DNA of 64,000 nt, from the NCBI RefSeq assembly GCF_000246855.1, contig NC_016609.1, positions 5,468,744 to 5,532,743 of the forward strand. The letters run 5' to 3'. Within the stretch, counting starts at the first letter, position 1, and each line of letters opens with the position of its first letter. Below the pieces are notes generated by a model. It worked only from the letters and a program-made list of their open reading frames with translations. It had not been told where the DNA came from and made no database searches. Shown piece by piece: positions 24,894-34,123 of the stretch. This stretch comes from Niastella koreensis GR20-10. Lineage in GTDB: Bacteria; Bacteroidota; Bacteroidia; Chitinophagales; Chitinophagaceae. The translations under genes and the position numbers were made by a program.

Positions 24894-26480
24894 TTAATAA
24901 TAGGCAACAGGCGGTTCATTCAGTTTAGGGTCCGATACGGTTTCTGATTGCGGGATCGGCAGGAACAGCTGACCGGGCGAATTAAAGTTGGCCTTTGCAT
25001 GGTTGATGCTGCCATCTCCATTCAGTGTGCCTCTTTCCTGTGCATTTATAATGGCTTTTGCTTTATCGAATCCCTGCCGTTGAATATCGAACCAGTAATC
25101 TCCTTCAAAGGCAAACTCAACCCGCCGTTCCTTCAGAATGATATCTTTTGTGAGCGAAGTAAGTTTCACGCCATTATAATTATTGCCGCGGGTATGCACT
25201 TTATTGAATGCATCCAGCGCCGACGCATCGGCAGTGGATGCATTACTGCCTAATACCGCTTCGGCATAGATCAACAACACATCGGCATAACGCAGGATAT
25301 ATGTACAGATATCGGTTGACCCGTTATCACTCAATTTCTCGCCATTGCTTCCGGTTCCCACCACATATTTCAGGGCATTTGATCTTGAGCCATTTTTAAA
25401 ATGCGTGGCATCTTCATATACGTTACCAGTAGTATCATATACAAACCCATTGGGAAAATTAACGTTTGTCCAGTCGGGTCTGCTGAATCCCTGTTCCATA
25501 ACCGACCATTGGCGGCGCTTGTCATCGGGGTCATAGGCCTTCAGCATATCCAGTGTGGGATATACAGAAGAATAGCCTGTGTTCACCACTGGTTTTAACA
25601 AAGTTGATGGCGCGGAATACACCTGGATGGGATTGGCATAACTATATCCACCTGCAGCTATCCATTGCAAGGCAAACAACGATTCAATATTATTATTGGC
25701 CGAAGAACTGGTGAACATTTTTTCATAATCAGGATACAGGTCATAGTTACCTGAATTCATCACCCGCAGGGCCGCTGCTTTGGCGCTGTCATAATCTTTC
25801 CGGTACAGGTAAACTTTGGCCATCATCCCCGCTGCGGAATATTTACTTACCCGTCCCTTCTCTGCAGGCACTTCCGGTAAATTCTGTTCAGCATACCGGA
25901 AATCTTCCAATGCAAACTGCAACACATCTTTCTGCAGGTAACGGGGCACGGTTTGCGGACCGGAAGCCGCCACCGCTACCGGATCCGTTACAATGGGCAC
26001 ATCCCCAAACGCTCTTGCTATAGTAAAATAAGCTGCGCCCCGCATAAAACGCGCTTCTGCAATACCAGCATCCAGGTAACCTGCTTCTATTGCTTTGCCT
26101 TTCTTTTGCTGGAAGGTATTAATGAGCACCGTAGCAGTACCTGCTACCTTATACAACGAGCGCCAGCAACTGGCCACTAAGGGATCTGTGCTCAGTACCG
26201 TGAACAGGTTATAACTGCCACTGCCATAGTTGGGACCGGTTTCGGTAAGCATGTTACCCGCCAGCGTTTCACCAATGGCGTGAAAGGCTTTATCCTGGTA
26301 ATCGTACCAAACAGAGTTGTACAAATAACCGGTAGCCTTCTGTACCTGGTCGGCCGTGTTGTAATAAGTGTCCAGCGTGGGATTATTATCTGAAGGATGG
26401 TCCAGGTAATCTTTTTTACAGGAAGCCAGCGCCACCACCCCAATGATAGAATAAGCTATATATTTATTGATTGCTTTCAT
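24894..26480 (-). CDS. SusD/RagB family nutrient-binding lipoprotein (mannan locus)
   Basis: A 528-residue SusD homologue. The lipoprotein signal ends in LASC at residue 21 with a KK after it. The N-terminal DYLDHPSDNNPT motif, the helical TPR-like segments AEARFMRGAAYFTIARAFGDVPIVTDP and YSAAGMMAKVYLYRKDYDSA, and the C-terminal ILKERRVEFAFEGDYWFDIQRQG are SusD signatures, and it ends with the FLPIPQSE block. SusD caps the SusC transporter at the outer-membrane surface and helps pass oligosaccharides in. It begins 12 nt after the susC stop. The substrate, beta-mannan, is inferred from GH26 and GH130 in the same operon. Confidence 0.94.
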   Translation of the reverse strand: MKAINKYIAYSIIGVVALASCKKDYLDHPSDNNPTLDTYYNTADQVQKATGYLYNSVWYDYQDKAFHAIGETLAGNMLTETGPNYGSGSYNLFTVLSTDPLVASCWRSLYKVAGTATVLINTFQQKKGKAIEAGYLDAGIAEARFMRGAAYFTIARAFGDVPIVTDPVAVAASGPQTVPRYLQKDVLQFALEDFRYAEQNLPEVPAEKGRVSKYSAAGMMAKVYLYRKDYDSAKAAALRVMNSGNYDLYPDYEKMFTSSSANNNIESLFALQWIAAGGYSYANPIQVYSAPSTLLKPVVNTGYSSVYPTLDMLKAYDPDDKRRQWSVMEQGFSRPDWTNVNFPNGFVYDTTGNVYEDATHFKNGSRSNALKYVVGTGSNGEKLSDNGSTDICTYILRYADVLLIYAEAVLGSNASTADASALDAFNKVHTRGNNYNGVKLTSLTKDIILKERRVEFAFEGDYWFDIQRQGFDKAKAIINAQERGTLNGDGSINHAKANFNSPGQLFLPIPQSETVSDPKLNEPPVAYY

Positions 26481-26492
26481 GTTGAAGAAGGT

Positions 26493-29400
26493 TTAAAATT
26501 CAATATTAGCGCCAATGGTTATAGTTCTTGGATTGGGATAATGCCCGTTGTCTACATTCTGCGAAAGCGCATTCTTGTTAAACGCACCGATCTCCGGATC
26601 GTACCCTGTATATTTCGTGAACGTGTATACGTTCTGGGCCGACATATACAACCGCGCGTTTGTCATTTTGGCTTTGTTTATCCATCTGCCCGGGAAATTG
26701 TACCCCAGCGAAATATTCTGAATGCGCAGGTATGAACCATTTTCTATATACCGGTCTGAAATGCGGGTATTGTTATTGTTCCATTGGTTATAGCGGGGCA
26801 TGGAAGCATTGGGATTGGCAGCGGTATACCTGTCCATTACGGCGCGGCTCTGGTTCAGGTAAATGCTCGCCATCGATTCGGTATACTTGCGGGTCCAGTT
26901 ATAGATCTTGCTGCCCTGTACGCCCTGCAAAAAGAAAGAGAAATCGAACCCCTTATAGGTAAAAGAGTTGGTGATGCCATAGGTGAATTTGGGATTGGGA
27001 TCACCAATGAAGGTTACATCTTCGCTGCCTATCTTTCCATCGGGTTTGCCATCGGGGCCACTGATGTCTTTATAACGGATATCGCCCAGGTAAATACCTG
27101 TTGGACCAACAGCCAGCCCCCAGTCGGTACCATTGTTCAACTGGTTCATGTCGCGGAATAAACCATCGGTAACATAACCATAAAAAGCACCCACTGCATG
27201 GCCGGGCTGGGTAATGTTCACCACCGATGCATCACCGGTGAAATCCTGTTCAGCACCCTTTAAGATAGCAGTTGGCGTATTTAACCGCACCAGCAGGTTT
27301 TTATACCGGCTGAAAATGATACTTGTTTTCCAGGTAAAGTCGCTGCGTTGAATATTATAGGTAGTGAGGTTGATGTCAACGCCTTTGTTGCTCATTTCAC
27401 CAGCATTGGCAACAGCCGGTTCAATTTCTTTATAATCGTTGTGCGGCGGATTGGGGTCCAATCCTAAAAACATGGGCGGCACCACCGACATAATCATATT
27501 GGTGGTGGTCTTTTTATAAACATCCACACTCAGTTCAACGCGTTTTTTCAGGAAGGAAAGGTCAACCCCACCATTATACGTTTTTACCGATTCCCAGCTT
27601 AGGTCGGGGTTGCCCACATTGGCCGGAATACCACCCGGGCCAAACGGCGCTATCGTAAACAACCGGATGTTGGTTGTATATGCATTTTGTATAGGTGAGT
27701 TCTGATTTCCAACTGAACCCGCGCCTACCCGCAGTTTCATATAATCGACGAGCTTCCAGTCGCGGGCAAACTTTTCATTGGTAACCGTCCAGCCGGCAGA
27801 AGCGGCAGGAAAATTACCATAGCGGTGATTGGGGCCAAAGCTGGAGGCGCCATCTCTTCTTATCGATCCGCTGATCGAATACCGGTTATCGAAGGTATAA
27901 GTGGCGCGCGCCAGGTACGATTCCATGCTCCAGTCGCCCTTTTTACCGCCTGTTCCGGCAGCGTTAATGGTACCCGCATTGATCGATTGCAGGTTTTGCT
28001 CCAGGCCGGTTGCTGTAATGTTCTTATTGTCCCAATGCGAACCCTGGGCTTCGTGACCCACCATTACGTTAATGGCATGTTTACCAAACGTTTGGTTATA
28101 GGTTAAATAATTCCGAAGTCCGTAGTAATAATTGGTATTCCTGTCTTCCCGCAGTTTGCTGGGAGCTAAGATTACCTGTTTGGTTGTTTCATTGGTATAG
28201 TTTGGTTGAAAGGCTGAATTTTCATTTAACTGAAAATCAAAGTTCACTTCATTGCGCAGGCTGAGGTATTTGGTGAACTGAAGGTCTGCATAAATATTTC
28301 CAAAGGCTTTTGATTGTATAGAATGCACGTCCCGTAAAAGCGCCGTGGCTATCGGGTTACCATTCGCGTTACCAAACGTGTTACTGCCCAAAGAAGTGGT
28401 GGTGATATATTTTCCGTCGGGCCCTTTAACGGGTGTTGCCGGGCTATTATACAAAACGATGGCCGTAGGTGTTTCTACCCCATCCGTAAGGGTTACCCGT
28501 TGATTGCTTCGGGAAAGGTTGGCGTTGATGCCGGCTTTTAACCAGCTTTTCACCTGTTGATCTATGCTGATCCGGGAAGCATACCGGTTGAATTTAGAAC
28601 CGACGATTGTACCTGTTTGGTTGAAATAATTCAGGGAGAAATAGTAGGTGGTTTTGTTTTGTCCGCCAGAGAAAGCCAGCTGGTGATTATCGATCTGCCC
28701 GGTTTGAAACAATGCTTTCTGCCAGTTGGTGCCTTCACCCAGGATAGATGGGTCTCTCAACTCGCCGATAGTATCGATAGAACCACCGGCAGCTTTGATC
28801 TCGGGTACTACCGAGTTATAATACTGTGCATATTGCCGCAGGTTCATGATGGGTAAATATTTCTGAACTGATTGCCAGCCATGGTAAACGTCGTAGGAGA
28901 TCTTGCCTTCACCGATCTTTCCACGTTTGGTGGTGATCAATACTACCCCATTAGCGCCCTGTGAACCATAAATGGCCTGGGCCGATGCATCTTTCAGGAT
29001 GTCGATGCTGGCAATATCGGCCGGGTTCAGGGTAGCCATAATGCTTTGTTCGGTTTGTCCGCCCATACCACCCAGCTGGTCATGTGAAATAGTTTGGGTA
29101 TTGGTAAGAATAGGCACGCCGTCAATAACATATAAGGGTTCATTGCCGTTAACGCTGGTGATACCTCGAACGCGGATGGAAACGCCCCCACCCGGCTGAC
29201 CGGAGTTATTGGTAACGCTTACCCCCGCTACTTTTCCCTGCAGGGCCTGGTCAACACCCGCCACCGGCAGGTCTTTCAGGTCTTTTGCTTTTATGGAGGA
29301 AACAGCCGACGACACATCACTACGCCGCGCTGTACCATAACCGATAACCACTACTTCATTGAGTTTGCTATCGATCACGTTCAGGGTAACCAGCACCGAT

Positions 29401-29678
29401 TGTTTTCCGTCAATGGAAACCACCATCGGTTTCATGCCTACATACGACACTTCAATGAGGGTGGCGCCCTGCGGAACCGCCAGTCTGAACTGTCCATTCG
29501 CATCTGAAGTAACATAGTTCTTTCCTCCTTTTGCTTTTATGGTAGCTTTTTCAAGCGGGAGGCCGTTTTGGTCGGAGATGATGCCGGAGATCGTTTTGGT
29601 TTGGGCAAACGCAGGAGCCGTTTGCGCGAGCACCCATAGCAAGCCTATGAGTACCCGACAAAGTACTTTTTTTCTCAT
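26493..29678 (-). CDS. SusC/RagA family TonB-linked outer-membrane transporter (mannan locus)
   Basis: The start is taken at ATG 29678 (MRKKVLC), not the TTG 12 nt earlier; 1061 residues. A signal peptide ends in APAFAQ. A carboxypeptidase-regulatory-like domain (TISGIISDQNGLPLEKATI, residues about 30-110) is followed by the plug domain (NEVVVIGYGTARRSDVSSAV and VRGITSVNGNEPLYVIDGVP) and a 22-strand barrel ending ARLYMSAQNVYTFTKYTGYDPE and a terminal Phe. There is no STN domain, so it is not expected to signal to an anti-sigma factor, unlike the SusC at 37257. It is the first gene of the mannan operon, divergent from the AraC regulator. Confidence 0.95.
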   Translation of the reverse strand: MRKKVLCRVLIGLLWVLAQTAPAFAQTKTISGIISDQNGLPLEKATIKAKGGKNYVTSDANGQFRLAVPQGATLIEVSYVGMKPMVVSIDGKQSVLVTLNVIDSKLNEVVVIGYGTARRSDVSSAVSSIKAKDLKDLPVAGVDQALQGKVAGVSVTNNSGQPGGGVSIRVRGITSVNGNEPLYVIDGVPILTNTQTISHDQLGGMGGQTEQSIMATLNPADIASIDILKDASAQAIYGSQGANGVVLITTKRGKIGEGKISYDVYHGWQSVQKYLPIMNLRQYAQYYNSVVPEIKAAGGSIDTIGELRDPSILGEGTNWQKALFQTGQIDNHQLAFSGGQNKTTYYFSLNYFNQTGTIVGSKFNRYASRISIDQQVKSWLKAGINANLSRSNQRVTLTDGVETPTAIVLYNSPATPVKGPDGKYITTTSLGSNTFGNANGNPIATALLRDVHSIQSKAFGNIYADLQFTKYLSLRNEVNFDFQLNENSAFQPNYTNETTKQVILAPSKLREDRNTNYYYGLRNYLTYNQTFGKHAINVMVGHEAQGSHWDNKNITATGLEQNLQSINAGTINAAGTGGKKGDWSMESYLARATYTFDNRYSISGSIRRDGASSFGPNHRYGNFPAASAGWTVTNEKFARDWKLVDYMKLRVGAGSVGNQNSPIQNAYTTNIRLFTIAPFGPGGIPANVGNPDLSWESVKTYNGGVDLSFLKKRVELSVDVYKKTTTNMIMSVVPPMFLGLDPNPPHNDYKEIEPAVANAGEMSNKGVDINLTTYNIQRSDFTWKTSIIFSRYKNLLVRLNTPTAILKGAEQDFTGDASVVNITQPGHAVGAFYGYVTDGLFRDMNQLNNGTDWGLAVGPTGIYLGDIRYKDISGPDGKPDGKIGSEDVTFIGDPNPKFTYGITNSFTYKGFDFSFFLQGVQGSKIYNWTRKYTESMASIYLNQSRAVMDRYTAANPNASMPRYNQWNNNNTRISDRYIENGSYLRIQNISLGYNFPGRWINKAKMTNARLYMSAQNVYTFTKYTGYDPEIGAFNKNALSQNVDNGHYPNPRTITIGANIEF

Positions 29679-29697
29679 ACAGCAATACAATTTAGAT

Positions 29698-29705
29698 CAA
29701 ATTTA
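29698..29705 (-). promoter_or_regulatory. -7 box of the susC (mannan) promoter
   Basis: TAAATTTG on the minus strand is a perfect TAnnTTTG. It sits about 20 nt upstream of the susC ATG; no clear TTTG is seen at the -33 position, as expected for an activator-dependent promoter. It shares the 12-mer ATAAATTTGATC with the araC-side box. Confidence 0.4.
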
Positions 29706-29734
29706 TGCCTGATTTATGATTGCTAAATAATACT

Positions 29735-29790
29735 ATATTGACCTATTATTATATTTTTTCCAATAATATATAGACCAAATAATAATATAT
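29735..29790. promoter_or_regulatory. Direct repeat in the divergent susC-araC control region, possible AraC operator
   Basis: ATATTGACC (29735-29743) and ATATAGACC (29768-29776) lie in the same orientation 33 bp apart, each followed by an A/T run containing TATTATTATAT or its near complement. Placement between the two -7 boxes and direct-repeat form would suit an AraC-type activator. Inferred only from position. Confidence 0.4.
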
Positions 29791-29874
29791 CCAAGCTAAA
29801 TCGTTGAAATAAACGAGTTTTCAGTAAAGCACCGGTGTAGTATATTTATGATATAATTTATGCAGCTTATTATA

Positions 29875-29882
29875 TAAATTTG
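29875..29882 (+). promoter_or_regulatory. -7 box of the AraC regulator gene
   Basis: TAAATTTG, a perfect TAnnTTTG, 28 nt before the ATG. No convincing -33 element. Confidence 0.4.
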
Positions 29883-29910
29883 ATCTGCTAAACGATACAA
29901 TTGCCACTAC

Positions 29911-30789
29911 ATGAAAAATAGCCTTTTGCGGGAAATTACGCCGCTCACTCAAAGCGACTGTTTTACCCTCTTCTCCCGGGTTAAGTCGGAATTCGATTTC
30001 CCGCTTCATTACCACGAAGAATTTGAGCTGAATTTTATCCAGAACGCCAAAAACGCCAGGCGGGTCATCGGCGATCACATTGAAGACATCGATGAACTGG
30101 AACTGGTGCTGGTTGGCAGTAACCTGCAGCATGCCTGGTTCACCCATCATTGTAAAAGCAACGAAATAAGAGAGATCACCATCCAGTTTCACAAAGACCT
30201 GTTCGATGAGAAACTACTTCGCCGCAACCAGCTCAGCTTTATTCGTACCATGCTGGAAAAATCATTGCGGGGCATCCTGTTCTCAAAAGAAACCACCCAG
30301 CAGCTGGCGCCACGTATTATGGAATTAAATCAGAAACAAGGCTTTGATTCTGTGCTTGAATTAATGTCAATTCTACACGACCTGTCCATTTCGCGCAATA
30401 TGCGCATTCTTTCCGACGCTACATTTAATAATACAGAGCAATTCACGTATAACAGCCGGCGCATAGAAAAAACGCTGGAATACATGAACCATAACTTCGA
30501 CAAACCCATTACCCTGAACGAAGTAGCCCGGCTGGCCAACATGTCTGACGCCGCCTTTAGCCGTTTTTTTAAACAACGTACCGGCAACACTTTCATCGAT
30601 AGTCTTACGGAAATCAGGCTGGGCCATGCTTCCAGGATGCTGATAGATACCACCCAGTCCATAGCCGAAGTGGCCTATCACTGCGGCTTTAACAATATCT
30701 CCAACTTCAACCGGATCTTTAAAAAGAAGAAGAGCTGTACACCTAAAGATTTCAGGGAAAGCTTTTCCGGTACCCGCATCTTTATATAA
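29911..30789 (+). CDS. AraC-family transcriptional regulator of the mannan locus
   Basis: A 292-residue regulator. The N-terminal half (about residues 1-130) is a cupin-like sensor with FDFPLHYHEEFELNFIQ, the usual start of the AraC ligand-binding barrel. The C-terminal half (about 190-290) carries the two helix-turn-helix motifs: ITLNEVARLANMSDAAFSRFFKQ and SIAEVAYHCGFNNISNFNRIFKK, followed by the family signature TPKDFRESF. It is divergent from susC with 232 nt between the two start codons, so it is probably the local activator, binding in that region. Bacteroides mannan loci often use hybrid two-component systems instead, so this arrangement is a variation. Confidence 0.92.
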   Translation: MKNSLLREITPLTQSDCFTLFSRVKSEFDFPLHYHEEFELNFIQNAKNARRVIGDHIEDIDELELVLVGSNLQHAWFTHHCKSNEIREITIQFHKDLFDEKLLRRNQLSFIRTMLEKSLRGILFSKETTQQLAPRIMELNQKQGFDSVLELMSILHDLSISRNMRILSDATFNNTEQFTYNSRRIEKTLEYMNHNFDKPITLNEVARLANMSDAAFSRFFKQRTGNTFIDSLTEIRLGHASRMLIDTTQSIAEVAYHCGFNNISNFNRIFKKKKSCTPKDFRESFSGTRIFI

Positions 30790-31041
30790 GCGGTAAGCCA
30801 ATTCCTGATCATCGTTAGTAAATTGAAAAGCTGAACGGGCGGGCATTTGACACCTGCAAAAAAATTGCAACCGTTATAGGGCTCAACCGATATGGATAAC
30901 AGTATTTAAAAAAAATAGCTATCTTCATCACCCGGTTATATTATTGTTCAGTTTTTCTTATTACTTTAACCCAAAATTCTATCCGTTTCCACTATTTCAA
31001 TTTCTGATTTTAATAGTTTAAATGGACCGATTCACTTTCAT

Positions 31042-31746
31042 ATGAAACATTATTCCAAGCAAAAACGCATGCTTGTTGCGGTTGACTCTATCATTTTTGG
31101 ATTTGACGGCCACGAACTAAAACTACTGCTGATACAGAGAGGATTTGAACCAGAAAAAGGCAAATGGAGCCTTATGGGTGGTTTCGTTGGGCCTGAAGAA
31201 GATTTTGAACAGGCAGGCGCACGCATCCTGAAGCAATTGACCGGTCTCAAGAATGTATATATTGAACAATTATACGCCTTCGGCGAACCTACCCGTGACC
31301 CCGAAGACCGTACCGTTTCCATCGCTTATTTTGCCCTGATCGATATCGGCAAATACGAAAAACAGATCAGCGATGATTTCCACGCCGAATGGTTTTCCCT
31401 CAATAAAATACCCAAGCTCATCTTCGACCATAGCCGGATGGTAAAAATGGCAAAGGAAAAGCTCCGTTATAAGGCAGCCTTTCACCCCATTTTATTTGAG
31501 CTGATGCCCGAGAAGTTTACGTTGCCCCAGTTATACAACCTGTACACAGGGGTATATGACACTGTGCTGGACAAACGTAATTTTACCAGGAAGATCCTCT
31601 CCACCAAACTACTCGTTAAACAAAAAGAAAAGGAAAAAGAGGGTTCTAAAAAAGGCGCCTTTTATTATAAGCTGGACAAGCGTCGTTATGACTCGCAATT
31701 CCATTCATTTTTGAATTTCATTCCCAACCCCGATAATTTAAAGTAA
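31042..31746 (+). CDS. NUDIX-fold transcriptional regulator (NrtR/AraR-like), degenerate Nudix box
   Basis: A 234-residue protein. Residues 8-140 have the Nudix fold (AVDSIIFGFDGHELKLLLIQR, then GKWSLMGGFVGPEEDFEQAG). In the Nudix box G47 and E53 are kept, and R61 too, but the three glutamates that bind metal (positions 62, 65, 66) are I, Q and L, so pyrophosphohydrolase activity is probably lost. Residues 145-232 form a winged helix (ELMPEKFTLPQLYNLYTGVY and a C-terminal basic wing) as in NrtR and the Bacteroidota sugar regulators of this type, which control arabinose or xylose genes. A role in sugar control between the two glycan loci is plausible; the effector is unknown. Confidence 0.85.
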   Translation: MKHYSKQKRMLVAVDSIIFGFDGHELKLLLIQRGFEPEKGKWSLMGGFVGPEEDFEQAGARILKQLTGLKNVYIEQLYAFGEPTRDPEDRTVSIAYFALIDIGKYEKQISDDFHAEWFSLNKIPKLIFDHSRMVKMAKEKLRYKAAFHPILFELMPEKFTLPQLYNLYTGVYDTVLDKRNFTRKILSTKLLVKQKEKEKEGSKKGAFYYKLDKRRYDSQFHSFLNFIPNPDNLK

Positions 31747-31844
31747 GCCGCCAAATAAACAAGGTGGCTCCCCGGAGGAGGAACCACCATTCAAAACAGG
31801 ACATAACTGGAGCGTTGCTAGACCAACTGCGACAACATCTCTTA

Positions 31845-31891
31845 TGAAGGCGGCTTCAAGCCGCAAGCTGTAAGCTATAAGCCGTCGCAGC
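31845..31891. repeat. AAGCYGN heptamer repeat with GCCGTCGCAGC tag
   Basis: About five heptamers (CAAGCCG, CAAGCTG, TAAGCTA, TAAGCCG) end in the 11-mer GCCGTCGCAGC (31881-31891), one base different from the tag at 11357. A GGCGGCTT start can pair with AAGCCGC. Single-gene neighbourhood: downstream of the NUDIX gene. Confidence 0.8.
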
Positions 31892-32052
31892 CTTCCCTAT
31901 CAGCGTTATATAACACATGATCTACTGGCCATGAAGGTGTGGCTTGCGTTGATGAACGGTCAATCGAAAACGTTAGGTATAAAATAGTTGCTTTAATACG
32001 GGCGGCAAAAGGCCCCTGGATACACTCGGGATAAAAGATACGACCAACAAGG

Positions 32053-32097
32053 ATCAATCGTCAATGAGCAATTGTCAATAATCAAAGCGTTCAATTC
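32053..32097. repeat. Short GTCAATN-type repeat (7-nt period)
   Basis: Four to five units (ATCAATC, GTCAATG, AGCAATT, GTCAATA) in the gene-free stretch 31747-32282. Apart from the three repeats listed in it, that stretch shows no gene. Confidence 0.6.
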
Positions 32098-32195
32098 CGG
32101 GAATCTGATACTCTATATGAAAGAAGCATGCCAAACTAAAGTTGGCCAATGGAGAGGCAATGGTTACAGTAAGATATTTATTTTTTGAATGAGTC

Positions 32196-32286
32196 AGGTT
32201 TATAAGTTATTGAGTTATTAAGTTCTTTAGTTCGTAGATTTCCGAACAACTTAATAACTCAATAACTAACAAACTAAATAACTTAT
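32196..32286. repeat. 8-nt-period inverted repeat (GTTATTAR family) at the GH2 3' end
   Basis: Arms of 32197-32240 and 32244-32286. A perfect 20-bp stem pairs 32205-32224 with 32248-32267. The right arm supplies the GH2 stop codon (32283-32285). Confidence 0.93.
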
Positions 32287-34118
32287 TTGCCTGCTGCCTT
32301 TTCGTTATAGTATTCCTGCAACACTTTAAACGCTTTCTTCTTACGTCCTTTCTGATCAATAAGGCCCTTGTTATTCCAGCCTTCCTGGAAGGTTTGGTTA
32401 TTACGGCGGGGCGAACGGAAATCGACCAGGATCCAGGGCGATACACCGGCAAAATTGTCGGGCATACGCTTTAACATAGCCACCTGTTCGCGGTAATACC
32501 ATTCCTGGTATTCTTCGCTCCAACGTGTTAACGAGTCGCCATGAAATCCTCCCAGCGTTTCAGCACCGGTTTCACTGATGAAGAATGGTTTGTTGTAAAC
32601 AACCTCCCAATTGGCAGTACGGCATTTATCAGGTAATCCTGAGTACCAGCCCAGGTATTCGTTAAAAGCTACCAGGTCAACGAACTCCCCTAACGGATCA
32701 TCTATCCGGTTAACACCGGGTTGATAATTCACTTCCAACGCAGCTGATACCAACCGGGTAGAATCGAGCCCACGGGCAGCACTGATGAGGTTATGCATAA
32801 AATTGGTGCGCACCGGATTTACCGGGGTTTCATTGCCTACCGACCAGATAATGATACTGGCGCGGTTATGGTCACGCGTGATCATTTCAGTGAGTTGGGT
32901 GCGGGCTTTCTCAAACACTTCATTGCTGCTGAAATCTACCGTCCAGTAAACCGGAATCTCAGACCATACCAATATGCCCAATGAATCTGCTGTACGCGTC
33001 ATATTCTCGTTATGCGGGTAATGCGCCAGCCGAACCATATTACAACCCAGTTCTTTGGCCTGCCCCAGCAATTGCAGGGCATCCTGCCTGCTGTAAGCCC
33101 GGCGCCCCTGCTGCGCAATTTCTTCATGAATACAAATACCCCGCATAAACAAAGGCTTTCCATTCAGCAACACCTGCTTACCCTGCACTTCAATTGTACG
33201 GAAGCCTATTTTATCGCTTATCCGGTCGGTACTGGTATTAATGACCACATTATACAGTTTTGGCGTTTGTGGCGACCATAACTGCACCGCTGGTAAATTG
33301 AATTGTACAGCTACTTTATCTCCTGTTACCGGAAATGCTTTTTTAATTTTCAGCTCCGGGATCTCCACCACCACTTCTTTGGCATTCTGCCAGTCATTGA
33401 ACTGCACCCAGCCTTCTACCGGTATATTCTTCAATGATTGCAGTGCAGCGCTTTTCTTTATGTGCAGGCTATAATCCCGGATAAAGGACGTTGGCACTTC
33501 TACCAGTTGCACATCGCGGGTAATGCCGCCATAGTTCCACCAGTCGGTATTCACCGTAGGTACTTCATCTTTATGCCGGGTGTTATCTACTTTTACCACC
33601 AGGTAATTGCCGGTGCTTTTCAGTACCGAATCAGGTACCTCAAAATTGAAAGGTGTAAAGCCGCCCTTGTGTTTTCCCAGTTTTTTACCATTGAGGTATA
33701 CATCCGCCTCGTAATTCACCGCGCCAAAATACAGGTATACTTTATTGGCGGAATTGCTTTTTGTAAAATCAAAGGATTTCTTATACCACACAATGCCTTC
33801 GTAATACAGGAATTTTTCGGCTTGTGAGTTCCAGTCGCCCGGAACCTGTAACGTATACTTATCATTAAACCGATGCTCCTTGCGATCGGTTTTATCAACC
33901 GGCACATCGGTTGTCCAGTAAGCTTCGCGGTCGTTTTCCTTACGCTCCTGGTAACGGTAATCATAAAACCCCGTTCCATAGGGATCGATGATGTATTGCC
34001 ATTTGCCGTTCAAGCTCGTTGTTTTCCTTGCACCGATGTCAGTAATTAAGGGAGTTTGGCTAAAGGCAATTGAACTCAAACAAATTGCAAAAGCAACAAT
34101 TGAATATTTTAATCTCAT
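32283..34118 (-). CDS. GH2 beta-glucuronidase, secreted
   Basis: A 611-residue GH2 enzyme. The signal peptide (residues 1-20) ends IAFS before QTP. The sugar-binding domain (about 25-215), the immunoglobulin-like domain (about 216-315) and the TIM barrel (about 316-600) follow in order. The acid/base is E430 in WSVGNETP and the nucleophile E516 in FISETGAE. N582-x-K584 (WNNKG) is the N-x-K motif that binds the uronic-acid carboxylate and separates beta-glucuronidases (EC 3.2.1.31) from beta-galactosidases. It is the last gene of the second glycan locus after GH88. The start is next to an octamer hairpin arm that ends 6 nt upstream and could shield the ribosome-binding site. Confidence 0.88.
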   Translation of the reverse strand: MRLKYSIVAFAICLSSIAFSQTPLITDIGARKTTSLNGKWQYIIDPYGTGFYDYRYQERKENDREAYWTTDVPVDKTDRKEHRFNDKYTLQVPGDWNSQAEKFLYYEGIVWYKKSFDFTKSNSANKVYLYFGAVNYEADVYLNGKKLGKHKGGFTPFNFEVPDSVLKSTGNYLVVKVDNTRHKDEVPTVNTDWWNYGGITRDVQLVEVPTSFIRDYSLHIKKSAALQSLKNIPVEGWVQFNDWQNAKEVVVEIPELKIKKAFPVTGDKVAVQFNLPAVQLWSPQTPKLYNVVINTSTDRISDKIGFRTIEVQGKQVLLNGKPLFMRGICIHEEIAQQGRRAYSRQDALQLLGQAKELGCNMVRLAHYPHNENMTRTADSLGILVWSEIPVYWTVDFSSNEVFEKARTQLTEMITRDHNRASIIIWSVGNETPVNPVRTNFMHNLISAARGLDSTRLVSAALEVNYQPGVNRIDDPLGEFVDLVAFNEYLGWYSGLPDKCRTANWEVVYNKPFFISETGAETLGGFHGDSLTRWSEEYQEWYYREQVAMLKRMPDNFAGVSPWILVDFRSPRRNNQTFQEGWNNKGLIDQKGRKKKAFKVLQEYYNEKAAGK

Positions 34119-34123
34119 ATGTT

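Noticed and set aside
31747..32282. A hidden gene in the 536-bp gap after the NUDIX gene
   Set aside because: Short open frames exist (for example 31875-32057 on the minus strand) but none has a start signal, a domain or a composition like its neighbours; the gap is repeat DNA and unassigned sequence.
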